From the NCBI GenBank assembly GCA_937930495.1, contig CALGKL010000173.1, forward strand, positions 1-5,145: a stretch of 5,145 bases of DNA, in the 5' to 3' direction. A model generated the notes under the pieces. The model worked only from the letters and a program-made list of their open reading frames with translations, was not told the DNA's origin and ran no database searches. Within the stretch, counting starts at the first letter, position 1; each line of letters starts with the position of its first letter. Of the stretch, positions 1 through 5,145 are shown piece after piece. The position numbers and the translations under genes are program-made. The DNA comes from an uncultured Gloeocapsa sp. GTDB lineage: Bacteria > Cyanobacteriota > Cyanobacteriia > Cyanobacteriales > Gloeocapsaceae.

Positions 1-189
1 ATGAGCCACATCGGTAATAGGGACAAGAGCGATAGAAGCTCCATCAAAAGCGCAACCTCCCTGAGCTAAACCCGGTTGAGCCTGTTGTTTACAGACTTTA
101 TTTTTGCCTTGACCATGAGCGTGATGATGATTGTGTTCACACCCTGATTGAGTGAGTAATTGATTGATTTTGCCTGAAGTGATTTTCAT
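1..189 (-). CDS. nifE: NifE, FeMo-cofactor scaffold subunit, N-terminal fragment (first 63 residues)
   Basis: Partial gene running off the low-coordinate edge. NifE pairs with NifN as the NifEN scaffold on which the FeMo-cofactor precursor matures before insertion into NifDK; it is a cytoplasmic paralogue of NifD. The visible part begins MKITSGKINQLL and carries the family block CKQQAQPGLAQGGCAFDGA (about residues 33-51), then ALVPITDVAH, which is typical of NifE. Cys46 in GGCAFDG corresponds to a conserved cysteine position that in NifD serves the P-cluster and in NifE binds a scaffold Fe-S cluster. Residues 17-25 form a Cys/His-rich patch (C17, H19, H21-H23, H25). The ATG lies 17 bases after the stop of the preceding small gene, with only a weak AGG upstream, so translational coupling is likely. 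nifE after nifK is the usual order. Identity is firm; the rest of the protein is outside the window. Confidence 0.95.
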   Translation of the reverse strand, partial: MKITSGKINQLLTQSGCEHNHHHAHGQGKNKVCKQQAQPGLAQGGCAFDGASIALVPITDVAH

Positions 190-206
190 GTAGATAACCT
201 AGATAA

Positions 207-467
207 TTAACAATATTTACTGACATCTTCACAACAAACATCAACTAAAAAAGTGAGAGCGCGAAAACGTAAAGCGATCAGTTCATCATACAAAGGGTTG
301 AGTTTACACAGAGGAGGGATGTGAAAGAGGAGGTGGTGAAATAAAATCACGTCTCGCTCAAAAGGACAATTACAGGGGATAACTTGACAGATTAAACGGG
401 CAAAAAAGGCGTTTTTGACAGGAAGACGTCGAATCCCGACACGGAGGGGGTAAAATAGGTCAAACAT
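207..467 (-). CDS. Small Mo-dependent nitrogenase C-terminal-domain protein (86 aa), function unknown
   Basis: A complete small gene between nifK and nifE. Its sequence matches the family named 'Mo-dependent nitrogenase, C-terminal' (Pfam Mo-nitro_C, as I recognise it), known mainly from cyanobacteria and lacking an established biochemical role. Recognisable blocks are LICQVIPCNCPFERD (residues 26-38), HIPPLCKLNPLY (49-60), LRFRAL (66-71) and an acidic/Cys tail CCEDVSKYC (78-86). Seven cysteines (27, 32, 34, 54, 78, 79, 86) in 86 residues suggest metal or Fe-S binding or redox chemistry, but this is inference. There is no signal peptide or clear membrane segment. The ATG is supported by a GGAG five bases upstream, inside a palindrome at the end of the heptamer tract, and by the match to the family's N-terminus. 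It sits 86 bases after nifK and 17 before nifE, so it is probably co-transcribed with them. The name of the family does not mean it is a piece of NifDK. Confidence 0.88.
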   Translation of the reverse strand: MFDLFYPLRVGIRRLPVKNAFFARLICQVIPCNCPFERDVILFHHLLFHIPPLCKLNPLYDELIALRFRALTFLVDVCCEDVSKYC

Positions 468-471
468 AGGG

Positions 472-524
472 ACTCCGGAGTAGGGAATAGGGAACAGAGG
501 GAGTAGGGAGTAGGTACTAACTCC
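472..524. repeat. Degenerate heptamer tandem repeat (GGAGTAG/GGAATAG) with flanking ACTCC inverted copies
   Basis: Read on the + strand, five heptamers lie in near-tandem: GGAGTAG (477-483), GGAATAG (484-490), GGAACAG (491-497), a two-base interruption, then GGAGTAG (500-506) and GGAGTAG (507-513). ACTCC occurs on both sides (472-476 and 520-524), so 472-481 is a perfect ten-base palindrome ACTCCGGAGT, and 507-524 can fold as GGAGT...ACTCC with an eight-base loop. Short tandem heptamers of this kind are common between genes in cyanobacteria. The tract fills most of the nifK to small-gene spacer. It gives no evidence of coding potential. Confidence 0.75.
473..476 (-). promoter_or_regulatory. 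Ribosome binding site of the small Mo-nitro_C gene, inside the repeat palindrome
   Basis: On the transcribed strand the gene start reads CTCCGGAGTCCCT followed by ATG. GGAG ends five bases before the start codon, an acceptable spacing, and decides the start at 467. The same GGAG is the right half of the ACTCCGGAGT palindrome, so it could also pair with ACTCC in upstream heptamer copies. Confidence 0.6.
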
Positions 525-553
525 GAACTCATTGATCTGACCCCACTCTGGTT

Positions 554-2089
554 TTAACGGATTAGGTCATAGGAGATATCGGTTTTGCTAGGAATGATCG
601 TGCGACGATCTAATTCATCAAGAATAGTATTAGCGATCCAATTGAGGAGGTTTATAGCTCCATTGTATCCAATTGTGCTATAACGATGTAAATGATGGCG
701 ATCGAAGATAGGATAACCGATGCGAATCAGAGGAGTTTTAGTATCACGCATGAGATACTTACCGTAGGAATTACCGATTAAGAAATCTACAGGTTCGGTA
801 AATAGGAGTGAGCGCATATGCCAGAGGTCTTTACCACCCCAGATGGTAGCATTTTTACCGTAGGGACTAGTTTCTAGGAGTGCTTGAGCTTCGGCTTCAA
901 ATTCAGGGTTAGAGTTGCTAACAACGATATGAACTGGTTCAACACCCATTTCTAGGAGGAATTGCAACAAGCCCATGACTAGATCGGGATCGCCGTAGAG
1001 GGCGGCTTTTTTCCCGTGTAACCAAGCTTGGGTATCGGTCATCGCGTCAACAGCACGTCCCCGTTCTTTTTCGATTTCAGCGGGAATAGGATTACCAGTA
1101 GCTTCAGACAAAGCCATGACAAATTCATCTGTTCCTTTAATACCCCAAGGGCGATAGACCGCGGTTTTTTGTTGCCATTCTTTCTCGATATAATCGCGAG
1201 TCTTGGTAGTAGAGTAAGCCTGTAGGGCGATGGTTTGGGTAGCGTTAATCGAGTCAGCAGCTTCTACTAGAGGTGTACCACCTTGGTACATTTTATATTC
1301 ACCGTCGTTAGGAGAATCTAGATAGTCTTCGTTATCGGCTAAAATCGTAGCGTCAACACCGAGAGCAGCGGTTAGGTGTTTTAATTCCCGTAGGTTACCC
1401 ATATAGGTCTCAAATCCGGGGATAAAGTTGATTTTACCGTTGGTGGTTTCCGCTTTTTTCCCTTCTGTTAAACAGGAGAGAATCCCCTTCATCATATTGT
1501 CGTAACCAGTGATATGACTACCGACAAAACTAGGGGTGTGAGCGTAGGGGACGGGGAAATCTTTCGGCACAGAGCCTTCGTTTTTAGAGGTAATAATAAA
1601 TGCGCCGAGGTCATCTCCGATCACTTCCGCCATACAAGTGGTACAAACGGCGATCATTTTCGGGTTATAGAGAGTGTAGGCGTTGGCTAAACCCTCGATC
1701 ATGTTTTTGAGTCCCCCAAATACAGCAGCATCTTCAGTCATGGAACTAGAAACTGCGCTAAAAGGTTCTTTAAAGTGACGGGTAAAGTGAGTACGGAAGT
1801 AAGCGACACAACCTTGAGAACCATGTACAAAGGGTAAAGTACCTTCAAAACCTACAGCTGCTAGAATCGCTCCTAGGGGTTGACAAGCTTTGGCGGGGTT
1901 GATAACCAGGTTTTCACGGGCAAAATTTTTCTCTCTGTATTCCCAAGTTTTGGTCCATTCTGCTGTTTCCCCTACTAAATCGGAGGTGGGCATTCCTTCA
2001 AAACACTTTTTGTTTTGGAACAGTTCTTGGTATTCTGGTTGGTGGAAAAGTTCAACGTGGTCTTTAATATTCTCTATATTCTGAGCCAT
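554..2089 (-). CDS. nifK: NifK, nitrogenase molybdenum-iron protein beta chain (511 aa)
   Basis: Beta subunit of the alpha2-beta2 MoFe protein, which reduces N2 to ammonia in the cytoplasm; it shares the P-cluster with NifD. P-cluster ligands are visible at Cys69 (NPAKACQPLGA), Cys94 (GSQGCVAYFR) and Cys152 (CTTCMAEVIGDD), with the accessory serine Ser187 in HTPSFVGSH. They line up with Azotobacter beta-Cys70, Cys95, Cys153 and Ser188 with an offset of one. Glu108, Asp348 and Asp352 match the acidic residues that hold an extra metal ion at the beta-beta interface in Azotobacter. Other family blocks are ERGRAVDAMTD, WLHGK, GDPD, GNSYGKY and PIFDRHHLHRY (460-470). The length is close to the family norm and the reading frame is intact. 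The ATG has a strong AAGGAG upstream. It follows nifD after 78 bases and precedes the small Cys-rich gene. Confidence 0.98.
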   Translation of the reverse strand: MAQNIENIKDHVELFHQPEYQELFQNKKCFEGMPTSDLVGETAEWTKTWEYREKNFARENLVINPAKACQPLGAILAAVGFEGTLPFVHGSQGCVAYFRTHFTRHFKEPFSAVSSSMTEDAAVFGGLKNMIEGLANAYTLYNPKMIAVCTTCMAEVIGDDLGAFIITSKNEGSVPKDFPVPYAHTPSFVGSHITGYDNMMKGILSCLTEGKKAETTNGKINFIPGFETYMGNLRELKHLTAALGVDATILADNEDYLDSPNDGEYKMYQGGTPLVEAADSINATQTIALQAYSTTKTRDYIEKEWQQKTAVYRPWGIKGTDEFVMALSEATGNPIPAEIEKERGRAVDAMTDTQAWLHGKKAALYGDPDLVMGLLQFLLEMGVEPVHIVVSNSNPEFEAEAQALLETSPYGKNATIWGGKDLWHMRSLLFTEPVDFLIGNSYGKYLMRDTKTPLIRIGYPIFDRHHLHRYSTIGYNGAINLLNWIANTILDELDRRTIIPSKTDISYDLIR

Positions 2090-2092
2090 TCT

Positions 2093-2156
2093 AGTTAATC
2101 TCCTTAGATGAGATAAATTGGTTACTGAGTTGAAGAGGGAGGAGAGTTAATCTCCT
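2093..2156. repeat. Exact 12-base direct repeat duplicating the nifK ribosome-binding segment
   Basis: AGTTAATCTCCT occurs on the + strand at 2093-2104 and again at 2145-2156 (AGGAGATTAACT on the transcribed strand). The nearer copy contains the nifK Shine-Dalgarno; the farther copy lies shortly after the nifD stop and is folded into a stem-loop. No start codon at suitable spacing follows the farther copy in the transcript, so it does not appear to serve a gene of its own. Confidence 0.8.
2100..2105 (-). promoter_or_regulatory. nifK ribosome binding site (AAGGAG)
   Basis: The transcribed strand reads CTAAGGAGATTAACTAGA directly before the nifK ATG. AAGGAG is a near-perfect Shine-Dalgarno match about eleven bases from the start. 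It is the clearest ribosome binding site in the window and fixes the nifK start at 2089. The surrounding AGGAGATTAACT is duplicated 52 bases upstream. Confidence 0.8.
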
Positions 2157-2157
2157 C
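2139..2157 (-). other. Stem-loop in the nifD-nifK spacer (7-bp stem, 5-base loop)
   Basis: GAGGAGA (2139-2145) and TCTCCTC (2151-2157) are perfectly complementary around a five-base loop. On the transcript the hairpin starts eleven bases after the nifD stop. No run of U follows, so it is not a classical terminator. A competing seven-base pairing exists between 2155-2161 and 2106-2112, next to the nifK ribosome binding site. Likely roles are transcript stabilisation, processing or tuning of nifK translation, all inferred. Confidence 0.55.
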
Positions 2158-2167
2158 ATCTGTGTTT

Positions 2168-3604
2168 TTATTTCCGCCAAGGTGCTTTAATCAGACCCCA
2201 AGTAGGACTGTTAAGAGCCAAATCCATGTCACGAGCAAAGATAGCGAATCCGTCATAACCGTGATAGGGTCCGGAATAATCCCAGGAGTGCATTTGACGG
2301 AAGGGTAGAGCCATTTTCTGGAAGACGTATTTTTCTTTAACTCCAGAAGCAACTAAATCTGGTTGAAGGGCTGAGATAAACTTCTCAAATTCATAAGCCG
2401 TTACATCGTCGTAAATCAGTGTGCTGTCTTCTATGTAGTGCGTCGTCCGTTTATAGTCGTCGTTGTGAGCAAATTCATATCCTGTACCGACTATTTTCAT
2501 GCCCAAATCTCGGAAAGCGGGGACAACGTGGCGTGGGCGTAAACCACCAACCATAATCATCACGGTTTTGTTTTCCAGTAAAGGACGATATTTAGCGATC
2601 ACCGCATCAGCTTGAGGTTGGTATTTAGCGATCACTCTTTCTGCACCTTCTTTGATTTTGTCATCGAAGTGAGAAGCGATTTCTCGTAAAGATTGAGCGA
2701 TTTGGGTAGGTCCAAAGAAGTTATATTCCATCCAGGGCACACCGTATTTTTCTTCCATGTGACGGCTGATATAGTTCATGGAGCGGTAGCAGTGGACGAG
2801 GTTTAATTTGACTTTATTGGTACATTTCATCTCTTGGAGTGTACCGTCACCAGACCATTGGGCTACAACGCGTAAGCCCATTTCTTCGAGAAGAATACGG
2901 GAAGACCAGGCGTCACCACCGATGTTATAGTCACCGATAATCGCTACGTCATAGGGAGTACTTTCAAATTCGACGGGATTTTTCTCCCCTGGGGTTAAAA
3001 CCCAGTCCCGAATCGTATCATTAGCAATGTGGTGACCTAAAGATTGAGATACACCGCGGAAGCCTTCACAACGAACGGGGACAACCGTTTTACCGATTTC
3101 TTTACTAGCTTTTTTCGCTACGGCTTCGATATCATCTCCAATTAGACCGATGGGACATTCTGATTGAATAGTGACACCACCATTGAGGGGGAAAAGTTCT
3201 TCTATTTCCTTGATTAATTTAAGTAGTTTTTTGTCACCACCGAAGACGATATCTCTTTCTTGGAAATCGGAGGTAAAGTCCATTGTGCCAAAGGAATCTA
3301 TACCTGTAGTGCCAATATAATAATTACGGCGACCTGACCAGGAATAATAACCGCAACCAACTGGACCATGGGAGATATGAACCATATCTTTAATCGGTCC
3401 CCAAACTACCCCTTTTGAACCTGCATAGGCGCAACCGCGAGTAGTCATTACACCAGGAATAGATTTAATATTAGACTTAACACCGCAATCTGATTGACCT
3501 TCTTCGTAAACGTTGAGGTGTTTTTGACGTTTTTTCGCTGCTTTTTCAGGGTAAGCATCGAGAACCTCTTGAATTAATTGTTTTTTGTCGTCTGTAGTCG
3601 TCAT
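2168..3604 (-). CDS. nifD: NifD, nitrogenase molybdenum-iron protein alpha chain (478 aa)
   Basis: Alpha subunit of the MoFe protein, which carries the FeMo-cofactor where N2 is reduced. In a 478-residue numbering the P-cluster cysteines are Cys58 (TTRGCAYAG), Cys84 ([10 protein letters not shown]) and Cys150 ([12 protein letters not shown]). The FeMo-cofactor ligands are Cys272 ([10 protein letters not shown]) and His439 ([15 protein letters not shown]). Gln187 and His191 in [11 protein letters not shown] match residues near the active site in Azotobacter (Gln191, His195). Length and blocks are normal and the frame is open throughout, with no excision element. I chose the ATG at 3604 (MTTTDDKKQ): cyanobacterial NifD starts in this region, and GAG lies six bases upstream. 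A frame-compatible TTG at 3622 would add six residues but has no such support. nifH is upstream across a stem-loop; nifK follows after 78 bases. Confidence 0.97.
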   Translation of the reverse strand: MTTTDDKKQLIQEVLDAYPEKAAKKRQKHLNVYEEGQSDCGVKSNIKSIPGVMTTRGCAYAGSKGVVWGPIKDMVHISHGPVGCGYYSWSGRRNYYIGTTGIDSFGTMDFTSDFQERDIVFGGDKKLLKLIKEIEELFPLNGGVTIQSECPIGLIGDDIEAVAKKASKEIGKTVVPVRCEGFRGVSQSLGHHIANDTIRDWVLTPGEKNPVEFESTPYDVAIIGDYNIGGDAWSSRILLEEMGLRVVAQWSGDGTLQEMKCTNKVKLNLVHCYRSMNYISRHMEEKYGVPWMEYNFFGPTQIAQSLREIASHFDDKIKEGAERVIAKYQPQADAVIAKYRPLLENKTVMIMVGGLRPRHVVPAFRDLGMKIVGTGYEFAHNDDYKRTTHYIEDSTLIYDDVTAYEFEKFISALQPDLVASGVKEKYVFQKMALPFRQMHSWDYSGPYHGYDGFAIFARDMDLALNSPTWGLIKAPWRK

Positions 3605-3640
3605 GGCTGTCTCGTTGATCAATTATAGGTTAGAGGGTGA

Positions 3641-3668
3641 GTAGAAACGTAAATCAGAGCGTTTCTAC
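3641..3668 (-). other. Stem-loop between nifH and nifD (perfect 9-bp stem, 10-base loop)
   Basis: GTAGAAACG (3641-3649) and CGTTTCTAC (3660-3668) form a perfect nine-base stem with a ten-base loop. On the transcript it starts 15 bases after the nifH stop and ends about 36 bases before the nifD ATG. No U-run follows (the next bases are TCACCCTC), so a strong intrinsic terminator is unlikely. In nif operons NifH is needed in excess over NifD and NifK, and abundant nifH-only transcripts are common; a 3'-stabilising or partially terminating hairpin here would suit that. The structure is seen; the role is inferred. Confidence 0.7.
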
Positions 3669-3683
3669 CCTTAGACTGATTAC

Positions 3684-4604
<921 letters not shown>

Positions 4605-4612
4605 TTAACTTG

Positions 4613-4633
4613 TCTAATCTCTCAAAGATTAGA
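4613..4633 (-). other. Stem-loop in the nifH 5' leader (perfect 8-bp stem, 5-base loop)
   Basis: TCTAATCT (4613-4620) and AGATTAGA (4626-4633) pair perfectly around CTCAA. It lies 59 bases before the nifH start codon on the transcript, and three bases downstream of a TATAAG hexamer. A hairpin at the very 5' end of mature nifH mRNA would protect it from decay; this is inference from the related Anabaena case. Confidence 0.6.
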
Positions 4634-4741
4634 GGACTTATAAATTAGCCCTTTTATTTTTTTTGGGGTTAGACGTTCAATCGTTAGAACCAAAACCGTC
4701 AGAGGGGTTGAAATTTAATCACAACATTGGTTGTTGTTAGT

Positions 4742-4780
4742 CAGAAAGTTAAGACCCGATTGGAGGTGCTCTACTTTCTG
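4742..4780 (-). other. Imperfect stem-loop following the nifU stop (8-bp outer stem)
   Basis: CAGAAAGT (4742-4749) and ACTTTCTG (4773-4780) are perfectly complementary. Inside them, after a 2x2 internal loop, AGACC (4752-4756) can pair with GGT-CT (4765-4770, one bulged G), leaving an eight-base loop. On the transcript it begins 22 bases after the nifU stop. No U-run follows. It may protect the nifU 3' end or mark a processing site upstream of nifH. Confidence 0.5.
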
Positions 4781-4802
4781 GGTTGGAGTTATTGCTCATC
4801 GG

Positions 4803-5145
4803 TTAAACTGCTTCCACAACTAGGGTAGAGAGGACTTTTTCCCGTAACTTCGCTTCGATAGCCATTTTCAGAGTAATAGTACTACTAGAACAACTTCCAC
4901 AAGCTCCCTTGAGTACTAGTTTGACCACATCTCCTTCTAGGTCAAATAATTCTAAATCTCCACCGTCAGCGATCAAGGTAGGGCGAATTTCTGCGAGTAC
5001 TTGCTGAATGCGGTTGATTTTTTGGACCGTGGTTAGAGTTGCATAATTGTTGACAACTTCTGCTGTTCTGGCGATGGTGTTGGTTTTTGCCGCGGCGATA
5101 CTAGAGAGTAAATCGTCAATATCGGCTAAACAAGAGCCACAACCA
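4803..5145 (-). CDS. nifU: NifU, Fe-S cluster assembly scaffold, C-terminal fragment (last 113 residues)
   Basis: Partial gene; its start lies beyond the high-coordinate edge, and the first complete codon in frame begins at 5144. NifU assembles [Fe-S] clusters, with sulfur from NifS, and delivers them to nitrogenase proteins such as NifH. The fragment opens with GCGSCLADIDDLL, the second cysteine pair and following helix of the central [2Fe-2S] (BFD-like) domain. A linker follows, then the C-terminal NFU domain from about visible residue 46 (RIQQVLAEIRPTLIADGGD). The NFU cluster-binding motif is CGSC at visible residues 82-85 (KGACGSCSSSTITLK). It ends LSTLVVEAV, as cyanobacterial NifU does. 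Having both the BFD part and the NFU part distinguishes it from stand-alone Nfu and from IscU. Its place just before nifH is the usual cyanobacterial order. Confidence 0.96.
   Translation of the reverse strand, partial: GCGSCLADIDDLLSSIAAAKTNTIARTAEVVNNYATLTTVQKINRIQQVLAEIRPTLIADGGDLELFDLEGDVVKLVLKGACGSCSSSTITLKMAIEAKLREKVLSTLVVEAV

Noticed and set aside
467..532. ATG at 532 opening a short frame into the small gene region
   Set aside because: It is out of frame with the Mo-nitro_C gene and reads through the heptamer repeats; no coding support.
1028..1225. Plus-strand open frame opposite nifK (65 codons)
   Set aside because: It is the antisense shadow of a well-supported nifK reading frame, with no family resemblance.
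1890..2084. Plus-strand open frame opposite the nifK 5' end (64 codons)
   Set aside because: Antisense shadow of nifK; the nifK frame has conserved ligands across this stretch.
2589..2635. 14-base direct repeat TATTTAGCGATCAC (2589-2602 and 2622-2635) inside nifD
   Set aside because: It encodes VIAKY twice, eleven codons apart; a similar VIAKY...VVAKY pair is found in other NifD proteins, so it is protein-level conservation and not a mobile or regulatory repeat.
3605..3622. Extended NifD starting at TTG (six extra residues, MINETA)
   Set aside because: TTG start without a well-placed ribosome binding site; the ATG at 3604 has GAG at good spacing and fits cyanobacterial NifD N-termini.
4749..4799. 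Possible 16-codon leader peptide just after nifU
   Set aside because: No ribosome binding site, overlaps the post-nifU hairpin and has no recognisable sequence; an open frame this short is expected by chance.

Overview
The window is a conventional molybdenum-nitrogenase (nif) gene cluster from a nitrogen-fixing cyanobacterium. All genes are on the minus strand, so transcription runs from high to low coordinates. The order is nifU (3' end only), nifH, nifD, nifK, a small Mo-dependent-nitrogenase C-terminal-domain gene, then nifE (5' end only). The cyanobacterial assignment rests on three things: NifH, NifD and NifK are of cyanobacterial type; the small gene between nifK and nifE belongs to a family I associate with cyanobacteria; and a degenerate heptamer tract of the kind common in cyanobacterial intergenic DNA precedes that gene. 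The NifH C-terminus ([13 protein letters not shown]...) reads like those of non-heterocystous cyanobacteria (Trichodesmium, Cyanothece/Crocosphaera types). nifD and nifH are uninterrupted, so there is no heterocyst-type excision element inside them. I cannot name the species.

Layout from upstream to downstream in the transcription direction: 5145-4803 is the end of nifU (last two cysteines of the central Fe-S domain plus the NFU domain). 4802-4554 is a 249-base leader with at least two good stem-loops. 4553-3684 is nifH, followed by a 9-bp stem-loop. 3604-2168 is nifD. 2167-2090 is a short spacer with mutually exclusive pairings next to a strong nifK ribosome binding site. 2089-554 is nifK. 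553-468 holds the heptamer tract, whose last palindrome contains the ribosome binding site of the next gene. 467-207 is the 86-residue gene, and 189-1 is the start of nifE.

Together the genes encode Fe-S cluster supply (NifU), the Fe protein that passes electrons (NifH), the MoFe catalytic protein (NifD and NifK) and half of the FeMo-cofactor assembly scaffold (NifE). The P-cluster, FeMo-cofactor and Fe-protein [4Fe-4S] ligands are all present, so the enzyme should be functional. I see no novel system. What deserves a second look is RNA-level: most of the junctions between genes carry an inverted repeat, which would suit processing or stoichiometry control. The small Cys-rich gene of unknown role is the other point of interest.
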